From Treponema sp. (GTDB lineage Bacteria; Spirochaetota; Spirochaetia; Treponematales; Treponemataceae), in the NCBI GenBank assembly GCA_024696155.1, contig JAILHD010000048.1, positions 1-41,979 of the forward strand: a stretch of DNA of 41,979 nucleotides, given 5' to 3'. The notes under the pieces were generated by a model. That model was given only the letters and a program-made list of their open reading frames with translations, made no database searches and was not told the DNA's origin. Both the position numbers and the translations under genes were made by a program. This document shows, in pieces, positions 24,758 to 33,855 of this stretch. How positions within the stretch are numbered: position 1 is the first letter of the stretch; the number at the start of each line of letters is the position of its first letter.

Positions 24758-24786
24758 TTGACCAAACTGCCGAATTTTTATAAGAT
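24758..24786 (+). promoter_or_regulatory. candidate promoter for tRNA-Leu
   Basis: TTGACC (24758-24763), 17 bases, TAAGAT (24781-24786), placed 15 bases before the tRNA. An alternative is the extended -10 TGTTATAAT at 24750-24758. The upstream arm TATAACA (24732-24738) also forms a 7-bp inverted repeat with TGTTATA (24750-24756). Confidence 0.45.
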
Positions 24787-24801
24787 ATGTATACTTTTAA
24801 T

Positions 24802-24882
24802 GCCCGGTTGGCGGAATTGGTAGACGCGCTCGGTTCAGGTCCGAGTGATTTTATCATGCGAGTTCAAATCTCGTGCCGGGTA
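24802..24882 (+). tRNA. tRNA-Leu (anticodon CAG)
   Basis: An 81-base class II tRNA: acceptor GCCCGGT/GCCGGGT with G-T pairs at both ends (1-72 and 7-66), D arm GGCGGAATTGGTAGACGC, anticodon stem CTCGG/CCGAG around TTCAGGT (CAG, Leu). The variable arm is TGAT-TTT-ATCA and the T arm is GCGAG-TTCAAAT-CTCGT. Discriminator A; no CCA encoded. A run of seven T (24883-24889) follows and can end the transcript. The convergent MCP gene stops 16 bases away. Confidence 0.95.
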
Positions 24883-24898
24883 TTTTTTTATTTAACAA

Positions 24899-26971
24899 TC
24901 ACACCTTAAACTGATCCACCTGCACACCAATCTTTCCGATGGAATCACCAATCTGATTAGAAACTTCACGCAAAGCCGAACCTGTTTCGTTGATTTTTTT
25001 GGCTCCGATACTCATTTCTTCCATACTCTGAGTCATGGCAACAGTAGCATTCTGCAAGTTCTGAACTTCGTTTAGAATCATCTTGTTTCCTGCTTCCATC
25101 TCTGAAGAGGCATTTTTTACTTCTATAGTGCTGTCCTGCATATGATGAAGGGCCTCTGTAATCTGCTTAGAACCTTCGTTCTGTTCTTCCATGGCAGACT
25201 TAATCTGCATAACAAGCATATCGGTTTCTTCAAGTTTTTTAGATACTGCTTCAAATGCAAGACTGGCTTCTGAACTGGCAGAAACAACTTCGCCAATAGA
25301 TTCCTTAATATGATTAAGCTGATCACCAATTGTTTTTGATTGTGATGTAGAAGTTTCTGAAAGCTTACGGATTTCATCTGCAACTACAGCAAATCCTTTT
25401 CCAGCTTCTCCGGCATGAGCAGCTTCAATTGCGGCATTCATAGCAAGAAGATTTGTCTGTTCAGCAATATCAGAAATTGCAATATTTGCTTCCTGAAGCA
25501 TCTGAGACTGACTTTCAATCTGTTCAATACGCTCATTTACAGCTCTTTGCTTATCAATTCCAACCTGAGAATTTGAACGCAGGTCAGAAAACGAATTAGC
25601 CATTTTGTCCATTGAACTATTTACAGAAGAAATATTACCTATCATCTGTTCAACCGCGGCAGAAGCCTGTGTTACGCCACTGGACTGATTTTGAACCATA
25701 CGTCCAAGGCTTTCGATATTTGAAGTAATCTCTGTTACAGCGCCGGCAGTCTGATTAACACTCTGATTCTGTCCTTCAATCTGGCGCTTCATACTGTCAA
25801 TATTTGCAATAATTTCTGTAATAGAACTTGCGGTATCCTGGGTAGAAGAAGAAAGATTTTCTCCAGAAACCATAAGTTCATCTTTAGAATTCTTTACATC
25901 GCTGATAATTGACTGAAGTTTTTCGCTGAACTTATTAAAACCATGAACAACATCACCAATTTCATCTTTTGTAGTTACATTAAGGCGCTTGGTAAGGTCT
26001 GCATCACCAGAGGCAATACCTTCTATGGCATTACTAACATTCTTAAGAGGTTTAATAGAAAGTTTTAAAACAATCAGTCCTACAACCTGCGCAAGAACAA
26101 GTGCAAAAACAGTAATAATGGCCATAGCATTCATAAGCTCTGTAATTCCATTATAAAAATCATTATAAGGAGCAACACAAACGGCACTCCAGTTGCAGCC
26201 TTCAATCGGCTGATAAGAAACGGCAAACATTTTCTTTTCTACTTCATCATAAAAGACTTCTGCCGCTGTATCTCCGTTCATAATGCGTTCAAGAACAGGC
26301 TTAAAGCCTTCCGAAACTACATCGGAAGCAACTACATTTTCTTCTACAAGTTTTTGATCTTCGTGAGCAATGTAGCGGCCAGTTTTTCTACTGATTACAA
26401 AAGGATGAGAAGCTTTTCCGACCGTAATAGTAGTCATGGTATGGCACAAATCAGAAGAATCTACAACGGCAGTAACTTCTCCAATCTGCCTGCCATTTGT
26501 ATCAAAAAAAGGAATTGCATAAAAAGTACTAAGGCGGCCATTTGATTTTGACCAGTTAGGATCCATAATGGCGTATTTTCCCTGCATGGAAGTTACAAGA
26601 TATTCGCGGGTATGCATATCGGAATATCTTCCGTGAGTTCCGTAACCTACACCATTTTCATCATAACAGCCAACACCAATATATTTTGATTTATTTTTTA
26701 CAGCCGAATTACCAAGCAGCCATTTATCATGTAAATCAACGTTTGAATCCCTAAAAATCGTAAGACTTGCAAGCGTTTCAAGCATTTTGAATTCACGGTC
26801 ATTGATTGTCTGGATTTTTGCAGCAACCGTATTTGCAATACTCAAATTACCAGCCTCTACAGCCTGTGTTAATTCCTGTTTAGATTTAAAATAACTGAAT
26901 AAAGCAATCTGCGATGCAGTAATAAAAATCAACAAAATCAAGGCTAGTGAAATTTTTGTCTTAATACCCAT
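24899..26971 (-). CDS. methyl-accepting chemotaxis protein with dCache-like sensor
   Basis: A 690-residue transmembrane chemoreceptor that signals to CheA/CheW. ATG 26971 is chosen because AGGAGA lies just before it; the frame runs on to 27010 without support. TM1 is at about 5-27, followed by a large periplasmic sensor with Cache features ([54 protein letters not shown]). TM2 is at about 277-300, then HAMP, then the signalling hairpin with its conserved tip [20 protein letters not shown] near residues 505-525. No C-terminal CheR-binding pentapeptide is present. The ligand is unknown. It has its own extended -10 promoter. Confidence 0.95.
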   Translation of the reverse strand: MGIKTKISLALILLIFITASQIALFSYFKSKQELTQAVEAGNLSIANTVAAKIQTINDREFKMLETLASLTIFRDSNVDLHDKWLLGNSAVKNKSKYIGVGCYDENGVGYGTHGRYSDMHTREYLVTSMQGKYAIMDPNWSKSNGRLSTFYAIPFFDTNGRQIGEVTAVVDSSDLCHTMTTITVGKASHPFVISRKTGRYIAHEDQKLVEENVVASDVVSEGFKPVLERIMNGDTAAEVFYDEVEKKMFAVSYQPIEGCNWSAVCVAPYNDFYNGITELMNAMAIITVFALVLAQVVGLIVLKLSIKPLKNVSNAIEGIASGDADLTKRLNVTTKDEIGDVVHGFNKFSEKLQSIISDVKNSKDELMVSGENLSSSTQDTASSITEIIANIDSMKRQIEGQNQSVNQTAGAVTEITSNIESLGRMVQNQSSGVTQASAAVEQMIGNISSVNSSMDKMANSFSDLRSNSQVGIDKQRAVNERIEQIESQSQMLQEANIAISDIAEQTNLLAMNAAIEAAHAGEAGKGFAVVADEIRKLSETSTSQSKTIGDQLNHIKESIGEVVSASSEASLAFEAVSKKLEETDMLVMQIKSAMEEQNEGSKQITEALHHMQDSTIEVKNASSEMEAGNKMILNEVQNLQNATVAMTQSMEEMSIGAKKINETGSALREVSNQIGDSIGKIGVQVDQFKV

Positions 26972-27011
26972 TACAATCTCCTGTGTAAAAACTTTTTGCC
27001 TTTGTATCAAA

Positions 27012-27020
27012 ATTATAACA
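27012..27020 (-). promoter_or_regulatory. extended -10 promoter of the chemoreceptor gene
   Basis: On the minus strand TGTTATAAT (27020 to 27012) matches the extended -10 consensus TGnTATAAT exactly, which explains the absence of a good -35. The start site would be near 27005, leaving about 34 bases of leader with the AGGAGA site. Unlike flagellar genes elsewhere, no sigma-28-type box is visible. Confidence 0.6.
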
Positions 27021-27071
27021 CAGGATTATTCAATTTAAAAAAAACTTATTAATATTTTAGTAAATTTTCGC

Positions 27072-27077
27072 TATTAT
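27072..27077 (+). promoter_or_regulatory. -10-like TATTAT 6 bases before the RluA-type gene
   Basis: TATTAT at 27072-27077, six bases, then ATG at 27084, with no ribosome binding site. Expected transcription start coincides with the A of the ATG. Confidence 0.45.
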
Positions 27078-27083
27078 AAAACT

Positions 27084-28055
27084 ATGGATTTTAAAACGTT
27101 TACAGCAGCAAAAAATGATGACGGAAGACGCCTTGATAAAATTATCCGAATTTTTGCCCCTGACATTACACTTTCCGAAGTTTACAAATATATCCGCAAA
27201 GGACTTATCAAAATAAACGGAAAAAAAGCAAAAAATGATTCGCATGTAAACGAAAACGACCAGATTCAAATTGCAGGTTTTATCTTAAACTCGCAAAAAA
27301 ATAATAAAAATGATGATGGTGCCGAAAACGGCACAGAATACAAGGCCCCGGCCCACGTAAAACCCGTTTTTGAAAACGAACATCTTTTAATTATTGATAA
27401 ACCATACGACATCAGCGTACACGGAAGCGACACCTCTCTTGAAAAAGAAGTTTTTGACTATTACAAAAATTCCCGAAATGAAGCGTCACTTTCCTTTAGA
27501 CCAGGCCCACTCCATCGTCTGGACAGAAAAACCACAGGACTTTTATGCTTTTCTATGAGCCTTGAAGGTGCACGCTGGTTCTCAGAAAAAATTAAAACTC
27601 ACGAAATTCAAAAAAAATATGCAGCACTTCTGGAAGGAACCCTTACAAAAACAGAAGTCTGGGAAGACAAGCTTGAAAAAGAAGTTGCAGAAAGTAAATC
27701 TTCCTTCCACACCGTAAAGGCTTCTGAAGATGGAAAAACTGCCCTTACAATAGTAACCCCTGCCGCCCACGTTGTTTTTAATAACAGGGAGGTTACATTA
27801 GCCGTTCTGGATATTAAAACAGGGCGGACACATCAAATCCGTTCCCAAAGTGCACTGCATCATCATCCCCTGGCAGGTGATACAGCGTACGGTGGAACGG
27901 TTATTAAGAATTCAAAGAGAGATTTTTATCTGCAGGCATTTAGTCTGACCTTTCCGGAAAATCCGGTAGGACTTCCGCAGCAAGTAAAAATCGAACTTTC
28001 TGAAGATTTTAAATCCATTTTAAAACTCTATGGGATTCAGAACTTTGACATTTAG
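27084..28055 (+). CDS. RluA-family pseudouridine synthase (RluC/RluD-like)
   Basis: Converts specific uridines of rRNA (or tRNA) to pseudouridine. The 323 residues contain an N-terminal S4 RNA-binding domain (RRLDKIIRIFAPDITLSEVY and KGLIKINGKKA). The catalytic domain has PLHRLDRKTTGLLCFS with D147 as nucleophile, HEIQKKYAALLEG and IKTGRTHQIRSQ. The S4 domain plus the RLD motif points to the RluC/RluD branch, but the exact target cannot be read from sequence. The start follows a TATTAT box by 6 bases with no ribosome site. The AT-rich 5' end and short gap to the divergent MCP promoter are consistent with independent control. Confidence 0.93.
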   Translation: MDFKTFTAAKNDDGRRLDKIIRIFAPDITLSEVYKYIRKGLIKINGKKAKNDSHVNENDQIQIAGFILNSQKNNKNDDGAENGTEYKAPAHVKPVFENEHLLIIDKPYDISVHGSDTSLEKEVFDYYKNSRNEASLSFRPGPLHRLDRKTTGLLCFSMSLEGARWFSEKIKTHEIQKKYAALLEGTLTKTEVWEDKLEKEVAESKSSFHTVKASEDGKTALTIVTPAAHVVFNNREVTLAVLDIKTGRTHQIRSQSALHHHPLAGDTAYGGTVIKNSKRDFYLQAFSLTFPENPVGLPQQVKIELSEDFKSILKLYGIQNFDI

Positions 28056-28089
28056 CTGATATTTACTTTTGAAAAACCAAATTTGGAGT

Positions 28090-28095
28090 TATAAT
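28090..28095 (+). promoter_or_regulatory. -10 box TATAAT at the start of the P-loop/Asp23 gene
   Basis: A perfect TATAAT ending 4 bases before ATG 28100 and 7 before ATG 28103. The second ATG is the better fit for a leaderless message. A GGAG at 28085-28088 overlaps, so a leadered start from read-through of the gene upstream is also possible. Confidence 0.45.
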
Positions 28096-28102
28096 TATTA
28101 TG

Positions 28103-29029
28103 ATGGGTGATTTAATTAAAAATATTGCACAAAAGTTTAAGCCTGTTATGGTATATGCTCTGGTTGGTGAAAGCGGAACAGGAAAAAGCTACCGCTCAAA
28201 AGGCCTTATGGAGCAATACGGAATCAGAGCCATAATCGATGATGGTCTTTTAATCCAGGATGATAAAATTATTGCAGGCCGTTCTGCAAAACGCGAAAAA
28301 ACATATATGGGCGCTGTTCGAGTTGCCCTTTTTGATGACAAAGAACACCGCGATTCAGTTGCAAAAGTTTTAAGAAAAACTCACATTAAAAAGATTTTGT
28401 TGATTGGAACTTCAGAAAAAATGGTGACAAAAATTGCCATGAGGCTCCAGCTGCCACAGCCACAAAAAATCATTCATATTGAAGATATTTCCAGCGCAGA
28501 AGATATTGAAAAGGCTCAGAAATCACGCCACGTAGAAGGCAAACATGTAATTCCAGTTCCTTCTATTGAAGTAAAACAAAAATACCCTACTATTTTTTCT
28601 AATTCCCTGCACGATTTAATCGGAAAAAGCAGTTTTTTGTTCAAAAATAAAAAGAACAAGTCTGCCAAAATGATTGAAAAATCAATTGTTCAGCCAGAAT
28701 TTTCTAAGAAAGGCCGCATAGAAATTTCTGAAGCTGCCCTTACACAGATGACAATGCACTGCGTAAGCGAATGTTCGCCAGACGTAAAAGTAAAGAAAAT
28801 TTCTGTAAAAAAAGACAACCGCGGTTATAAACTTGTAGTTACAATCGACGTTCCGTTTGGCACACAGCTTACGGGCAAGGTACACAAACTTCAACAGTAT
28901 ATCATTGATAAAATTGAATCGTTCACTGGCATTTTGATAGAAGACGTTAATATCATCATTGATAAGATTTCTATGGAAAACCGCCAGAAGGAAACTGACA
29001 CAATAAAAGATAAGTTGTTAAAAAAATAA
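28103..29029 (+). CDS. P-loop nucleotide-binding protein fused to Asp23/Gls24-like domain
   Basis: A 308-residue cytosolic protein with two domains. Residues 1 to about 170 form a P-loop NTPase: Walker A GESGTGKS at 22-29, then DDGLLIQDDKI and KKILLIGTSEKM as likely later strands. Residues about 199-300 resemble the Asp23/Gls24 (DUF322) fold: GRIEISEAALTQM, KLVVTIDVPFGTQL, KVHKLQQYIIDKIESFTGI and IEDVNIIIDKI. Asp23 proteins occur with Gram-positive envelope stress and alongside fatty-acid or ribosome genes. In this protein the fold is joined to an ATPase. Start 28103 is chosen over the adjacent ATG 28100 because of the TATAAT spacing; both give nearly the same protein. Function unknown. Confidence 0.8.
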   Translation: MGDLIKNIAQKFKPVMVYALVGESGTGKSYRSKGLMEQYGIRAIIDDGLLIQDDKIIAGRSAKREKTYMGAVRVALFDDKEHRDSVAKVLRKTHIKKILLIGTSEKMVTKIAMRLQLPQPQKIIHIEDISSAEDIEKAQKSRHVEGKHVIPVPSIEVKQKYPTIFSNSLHDLIGKSSFLFKNKKNKSAKMIEKSIVQPEFSKKGRIEISEAALTQMTMHCVSECSPDVKVKKISVKKDNRGYKLVVTIDVPFGTQLTGKVHKLQQYIIDKIESFTGILIEDVNIIIDKISMENRQKETDTIKDKLLKK

Positions 29030-29060
29030 TGCCAGCATAAAACTGGCACTCTTTTTATTT
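29030..29060. terminator. terminator between the Asp23-fusion gene and pcnB
   Basis: TGCCAG (29030-29035) and CTGGCA (29043-29048) form a 6-bp stem with a 7-base loop. CTCTTTTTATTTTTT follows on the right, and an A-rich stretch precedes on the left that reads as T-rich on the minus strand. It can serve both convergent genes. Confidence 0.8.
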
Positions 29061-30221
29061 TTTAATCTTTTTTGACTTACCTTTAGATTTTGATTTAGGC
29101 TTTTCGTCCTTATCTTTATCTCTTGTCTTTTCTTTCTTTTTAGGCTTTTCTTTTTCTATGAGTTTTATAGAAACGCCCTGAGCCTGCAAGGCAGCTTTTA
29201 CGGCATATTCAAGTTCGCGGCGGACAGGATTCATAGGAAGCACAAAATTACGGCATTCTGTCCAGGTTTTTGCATAAAGCTCGCTTACAGAAGACTTTTC
29301 CTGTACTTCGCCAGTCCAGTTTGTAAGTCGTGCAACAAAATCCTGAATCATAAAAACCATCTTTTTTCCAAGGCGGGCATCACTGTCTGTCTGATTAAGC
29401 TGGTCGAGCATTTTTATGCTCTGCATGTATTTGCGTTCAAAAGCACGACTTTCGTAAATTAAAGCGGTAGCAGAAGGCTGCAGATACATATAAAGATCGC
29501 AGTTCAAAGCCTGCGCAATAATTTCTGAAGCATGAGAGTTATTCAGGATTTTAAGCATTTCTTCTGTAAGACGTGATGGAGAAACTTGAGAAAGCAAAGA
29601 AGAAGATGCGACGATTTTACGGCGAAGACTTCTGGACATTTTTGCATGCGTTGTAGCAGAGTATTTAATTGCACGCAGCATTCGCACAGGATCTTCTATA
29701 AAAATCTTTTCAATAGGAATTACTGGGCGAAGAACATGCTTTTTAATGTCCTTCATGCCTCCAACATAGTCAATAACCTGCTCCTGAACAGGATCGTAGT
29801 AAAGGGCATTCAAAGTAAAATCACGGCGCTGAACATCTTCTTCTATTGTTCCAAAGGCATTACCTACTGAACCGTCACAGATTGAGCGGAATGTACTTAC
29901 TTCGAATATTTTTTCACCAAATACAACGTGAACAAGGCGGAAACGACGTCCGATTATGCGAGAATTTCTGAATATTTTCTTTATTTTTGATGGGGTCGCG
30001 TCAGTAACAATATCAAAATCTTTTGGTTTGTTGCCAATTATTAAATCTCTGACGGCACCGCCTACAATATATGCAGTATAGTCTGCATCTCTTAAACGGT
30101 TAATAATCTGCAGTGCGTCTGGATCGATATTGGCATGTGGTATAAGATGTTCTGATTTTGTGTAAACGACAGCTTTTTTTACAAGCTTCCCATTCTTATC
30201 AGTACCATAACGATATAACAC
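29055..30221 (-). CDS. pcnB: poly(A) polymerase I (PcnB-like)
   Basis: A 388-residue class II nucleotidyltransferase that likely adds A tails to RNAs for decay. It shows VGGAVRD at 53-59, the metal pair DFD at 68-70, then IIGRRFRLVHVVFG, the block that in E. coli separates PcnB from Cca, and RRDFTLNALYYDP. The C-terminus is a lysine-rich tail from about residue 360 (KPKKKEKTRDK and on), as in PcnB of many bacteria. GTG at 30221 is the start that keeps a conserved-looking N-terminus; no ribosome site is seen, though TATA-like boxes lie close by. It pairs with cca at 1-770, so the two enzymes are separate. It lies downstream of the alpha/beta hydrolase. Confidence 0.88.
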   Translation of the reverse strand: MLYRYGTDKNGKLVKKAVVYTKSEHLIPHANIDPDALQIINRLRDADYTAYIVGGAVRDLIIGNKPKDFDIVTDATPSKIKKIFRNSRIIGRRFRLVHVVFGEKIFEVSTFRSICDGSVGNAFGTIEEDVQRRDFTLNALYYDPVQEQVIDYVGGMKDIKKHVLRPVIPIEKIFIEDPVRMLRAIKYSATTHAKMSRSLRRKIVASSSLLSQVSPSRLTEEMLKILNNSHASEIIAQALNCDLYMYLQPSATALIYESRAFERKYMQSIKMLDQLNQTDSDARLGKKMVFMIQDFVARLTNWTGEVQEKSSVSELYAKTWTECRNFVLPMNPVRRELEYAVKAALQAQGVSIKLIEKEKPKKKEKTRDKDKDEKPKSKSKGKSKKIKK

Positions 30222-30250
30222 GATTATGATATATTATTTGAAAAAATGGT

Positions 30251-31198
30251 TTATTTCAATATGCTATCAAACCACTCAATAACATCTTTTTCTACAATAT
30301 CCTTGTCGTTCTCATTTAAAATTTCGTGACGGTCGCCTTCGTAAGACTTAATCGCAAGCTTTTTAACGCCGTTTGTCTTGTAGATGTTGTAAAGCTTTTT
30401 GATTGTTGCGCCATACGAACCGACAGGATCTTCTGAACCGTAAATAAAGAAGATTGGCAGGTCGTTAGAAATCTTTTTGATATTTGAACTCTTATGAATC
30501 ATTTTAAGGCCATGAGTCATATCATAATAGAAAGAAATTCTAAGAGGGATTCCGCACCATTTATCATCCTGATACATCTGAATGTTCATCTCGTTTGCAG
30601 AAAGCCAGTCCACGTCAGTTTTTTTATTAGAAATTCGTTTGTTGTATGAACCAAAAGACAATTTAGAAAGCAGATTACTGTATGAGTCTCCACCGCGAAT
30701 AGCTTTTATAAGAGAACTTACAAGACATCCGCAGTTTATAAGAGCACCCATAGGACCTGCAGTTCCGCAGAGAATACATCCGTCAATCAAAGTGCTGTAT
30801 TTTTCTATAAAGCCCTGGGATACAAAAGATCCAAAGGAATGACCAAGAAGGAATACTTTTTTGCCAGAAAATTCCTTTTTGTCAGCTTCTATCATTTCGT
30901 GAAGGTCTTCTACAACGCGGTTAAAACCATCACTTTCGGCAAGTTTTCCAAAGCAGCCCTTACCTTTTTTTTCTGCATTTTCGGCAGTTCGTCCGTGTCC
31001 GCGCATATCATAAGCAACAAGTACATAGCCGTTTTCGCAAAGTACCGAGCCAAATCTATCATATCGCAAAGAATGTTCTGCAAGTCCGTGGTGGAGCTGT
31101 ACTACGCCTTTTATATTTTCCACTTCATCAGGAATCCATTTAGTAACCCAAAGCTCAAAGCCGTCACTCATAGTCTGGAAATCACTCTTAGTAGTCAT
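30251..31198 (-). CDS. alpha/beta hydrolase, lysophospholipase/monoacylglycerol-lipase-like
   Basis: A 315-residue serine hydrolase of the Hydrolase_4 (PldB/MGL) type with no signal peptide. The oxyanion region VVQLHHGLAEHS, the strand YDMRGHGRT and the nucleophile elbow GHSFGS (S121) are present, with D257 in YGSEDPVG and H291 in GDRHEIL completing the triad. A lid of about 60-80 residues lies between. It would hydrolyse a lipid ester, perhaps host or dietary monoacylglycerol, which is inference. A GGAG site precedes the ATG. It is divergent from the RlmD-like gene with only 27 bases between starts, and 29 bases upstream of pcnB. Confidence 0.88.
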   Translation of the reverse strand: MTTKSDFQTMSDGFELWVTKWIPDEVENIKGVVQLHHGLAEHSLRYDRFGSVLCENGYVLVAYDMRGHGRTAENAEKKGKGCFGKLAESDGFNRVVEDLHEMIEADKKEFSGKKVFLLGHSFGSFVSQGFIEKYSTLIDGCILCGTAGPMGALINCGCLVSSLIKAIRGGDSYSNLLSKLSFGSYNKRISNKKTDVDWLSANEMNIQMYQDDKWCGIPLRISFYYDMTHGLKMIHKSSNIKKISNDLPIFFIYGSEDPVGSYGATIKKLYNIYKTNGVKKLAIKSYEGDRHEILNENDKDIVEKDVIEWFDSILK

Positions 31199-31213
31199 AC
31201 TTACTCCAAAATG

Positions 31214-31219
31214 TTAAAT
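31214..31219 (+). promoter_or_regulatory. -10-like TTAAAT 6 bases before the RlmD-like gene
   Basis: TTAAAT at 31214-31219, six bases, then ATG at 31226; no ribosome site. The match to TATAAT is weaker than at 27072 or 40891, so this is a tentative member of the same pattern. Confidence 0.25.
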
Positions 31220-31225
31220 TAAGAT

Positions 31226-32449
31226 ATGAATATTATAACAGATAAAATAGTTTTTGGTGGAAAATCTTTAACAAAAATCGACGGAAAAACTGTATTTATT
31301 CCGTATTCAATGCCAGGCGAAACTCTAGAAATTAAAATCACAGAAGAAAAGCGCGATTATGATAACGCAGAAATTGTAAATATCATTAAACCAAGCGAGC
31401 ACCGCGTAAAGCCACAATGCCCTTATTATGAAAAATGCGGCGGCTGCAATATGATGCACATTGAACCAGGCTACCAGCGTGAACTTCGTAAACAGATGCT
31501 TGTAGATATTTTTATGCAGAACGGCATTGATATTTCTGACAAAGTGCAGATTGTTTATGACCGCGACACAAATTACAGATGCCGCTTCCAGCTCAACGAC
31601 GGCGGACTAAGTCAGAAAAATGCAAATGTAATTATTCCCGTAGAAGAATGTCTTTGTGCAGAGGCTCCCGTAAACGAATGGCTTAAAGGAACTCCTGCAT
31701 CACAGCGAGGAAAAGGTCGCACTCACCTTTTTGGAAGCGATTTTATGGTTAGTAACGGGCAGAACAGAGGAAAGCTGATTATTGCAGATGAAGCTGGCGA
31801 TGGCAAAAAAAGCGAAATTGTTGTAAAAGGCTCTTCTAAAAAGAAGATTAAACTTAAGGAAAACAAATATTTTAGCGGTACAATGCTTTCTCCACAGAAT
31901 ACAGTTACAGTCAGCATTGGCGGTAAGAATCTTAGCTTTGATGTACGCGGATTCTTCCAGTCAAATCTTTTTGTTTTTGAAAAGGTTGTAAAACTGATTT
32001 GCGAAACACTTGGCAGTGGAGAACGCGTGCTGGATATGTATTCGGGCTGTGGCTCAATTTCTGCTTTCCTTGCAGACAAATTCAGTCAGGTAGTATTGGT
32101 TGAACACAACCGCGATGCTTTGGTTTTTGCAGAACAGAATATGGCTGGTAAAGGGCACGTAAGTTATGGCCTTAGCGGTGCAAACTGGGTAAAAAACTGC
32201 GCTTCTATGTGCGGCGAATTTGATGCCTGCGTAATTGATCCGCCGCGTTCTGGTATGGAAAAAGAAGTCTGCGATTATTTGTGCAAGAGCGGAATCCCAC
32301 AGATCCGTTCACTTTCCTGCGACCCGGCAACTCATGCCCGCGACTGTGCAAAACTGATTGCAGCCGGTTACTCTCTTGAACAGATGTACCTTCTGGACTT
32401 TTATCCAAACACAAGCCACATAGAAAGTCTTGCAATATTTGTAAAATGA
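31226..32449 (+). CDS. RlmD/TrmA-family 23S rRNA (uracil-5-)-methyltransferase
   Basis: Methylates C5 of a uridine in rRNA using S-adenosylmethionine. The 407 residues have a TRAM domain (about 1-55) and an iron-sulfur cluster motif with C65, C71 and C74 (CPYYEKCGGC) and probably a later cysteine in EECLC. The methylase domain has VLDMYSGCGSISAFLADKF for SAM binding, IDPPRSGM and the catalytic C365 in SLSCDPATHARD. The fused TRAM and Fe-S domains fit RlmD or RlmCD rather than TrmA; the target base is not evident. It overlaps the next gene by 4 bases (ATGA). There is no good ribosome site. Confidence 0.93.
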   Translation: MNIITDKIVFGGKSLTKIDGKTVFIPYSMPGETLEIKITEEKRDYDNAEIVNIIKPSEHRVKPQCPYYEKCGGCNMMHIEPGYQRELRKQMLVDIFMQNGIDISDKVQIVYDRDTNYRCRFQLNDGGLSQKNANVIIPVEECLCAEAPVNEWLKGTPASQRGKGRTHLFGSDFMVSNGQNRGKLIIADEAGDGKKSEIVVKGSSKKKIKLKENKYFSGTMLSPQNTVTVSIGGKNLSFDVRGFFQSNLFVFEKVVKLICETLGSGERVLDMYSGCGSISAFLADKFSQVVLVEHNRDALVFAEQNMAGKGHVSYGLSGANWVKNCASMCGEFDACVIDPPRSGMEKEVCDYLCKSGIPQIRSLSCDPATHARDCAKLIAAGYSLEQMYLLDFYPNTSHIESLAIFVK

Positions 32450-33810
32450 AAAAATATCTGAAAGTTTTTGCAGCATTAGGAATTTTAACAAGCCTTACTT
32501 CTCTCTGGGCACAGGAAACTAAAACGCCAGCTCTTTTATGGCAGACGGTTCTTTCCGGCAAGGTTATTTCTGAGCCTGCAAAACTTTCTTACGGGTTTTG
32601 CGTAATTACAGATGCCCGTAAAATTGACTGCATTAACTGGAAAGGTAAAAAAATCTGGGAAAAAGAAGCTCCACACCCGCGCGAATGTGCAATCTTTAAG
32701 CTTGATAACGATTTTATACTTCTTTCTGACAATTTTAAGAGCTCTGTAAGCCTTATAAACCCAAGCGGAATAAGACTTTGGGAAACTGAGATTTCTTTTA
32801 AGCCTGAAAACGCCGTTAGCGGACTGGACGGGCGTATTTTTATTTACGACACAAGCAATATTGCCTGCCTCGGAATAAACGGAATAATTAAATGGCAAGA
32901 ATCAGTTGATACAAATTCCGAAAGCTTTAGGTTTTCTCCGTTCGGAGAGATTACATACGAAGAAGAATTAGAAAACATCCAGGACCAGACTCCAACATAT
33001 AAACTTGATGCCTTAGATTCTTCAGAAATAGACGCATACAACACCGCACTTTTGCAAAAGCAATTCCGCGATTTTAGCTACGCATTTTTTTATGACAAAA
33101 AGCATGCTGTAATCTGCAAAAACGACTGGACTTTGGAATATTATTATTTTCCAATCGAACAGAATATTAAAACTCTGGCACAAAAGCAAAAATCAAAAAA
33201 AACTTATAAAAACTTTTACAATCTGAACGACATAAACTCAAATCTTACAGAAAATAAACAGGCAATAAGTGATGAGCGCATGGAAATTCTGCAGACAGGA
33301 AACTACGGCAAAAAAGAAATTCGATATGCTTCCGAGGCGCTTAATATTTTTAATGCCTACACCGAAGAAATAAATCTTTCTGAGTTTGGAACACAAAAAA
33401 CTTATTCAACTTTTGAAGCAAACACAAAAGAATTTGAACGGGTAATCTGCCAGATTCCACTTTTTGGCGGAAAAGATTTTACAAACGTAACGGCAGAAAT
33501 CGTCAATCATTCCAAAAACTTTTCTATCCTAAAAAACACAATGCGCGAGTTTGGAAAATGTGCCTACGACCCGGATTTTTTAGTGCTTACTGCCATAGAA
33601 ACCCGCGCAAAAACCATTAACAGAAGAAACGAAGACGTAATTGTTGGCATGTGCGATGCCGTCTACGAAATTTGCCGCTTTATGGGCCGCGATGCCTACC
33701 ACAATAAAGGAAAAAAAATCCTTGTAGATTTTCTTTACCCAACAAATCCAGACAGAATAAAAGCTTACGCGCGCAAAACTTTTGAAAAAATCAAAAAACT
33801 GGAGATGTAA
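32446..33810 (+). CDS. secreted PQQ-like repeat protein
   Basis: A 454-residue exported protein. It has a signal peptide (KKYLKVFAALGILTSLTSLWA, cleaved before QE). Four or more propeller-like blades with tryptophan/glycine repeats follow: LLWQTVLSGKVISEP, INWKGKKIWEKEAP, INPSGIRLWETE, GINGIIKWQES. The rest, from about 330, is helical with no family I can name. Beta-propeller PQQ-like repeats need not bind PQQ; scaffold or outer-membrane assembly roles (as for BamB) are possible, but nothing proves it. It begins with ATGA overlap on the methylase gene and shows no separate promoter, so it shares that transcript. Confidence 0.72.
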   Translation: MKKYLKVFAALGILTSLTSLWAQETKTPALLWQTVLSGKVISEPAKLSYGFCVITDARKIDCINWKGKKIWEKEAPHPRECAIFKLDNDFILLSDNFKSSVSLINPSGIRLWETEISFKPENAVSGLDGRIFIYDTSNIACLGINGIIKWQESVDTNSESFRFSPFGEITYEEELENIQDQTPTYKLDALDSSEIDAYNTALLQKQFRDFSYAFFYDKKHAVICKNDWTLEYYYFPIEQNIKTLAQKQKSKKTYKNFYNLNDINSNLTENKQAISDERMEILQTGNYGKKEIRYASEALNIFNAYTEEINLSEFGTQKTYSTFEANTKEFERVICQIPLFGGKDFTNVTAEIVNHSKNFSILKNTMREFGKCAYDPDFLVLTAIETRAKTINRRNEDVIVGMCDAVYEICRFMGRDAYHNKGKKILVDFLYPTNPDRIKAYARKTFEKIKKLEM

Positions 33811-33855
33811 AAATTTATTTACGGCATTTTCTTCTGGTGGTAAAATTAAAATGGA

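Noticed and set aside
28077-28086. Palindrome CCAAATTTGG before the Asp23-fusion gene
   Set aside because: A single 10-bp palindrome in an AT-rich gap; no second copy or stem-loop with T run to support an operator or terminator.
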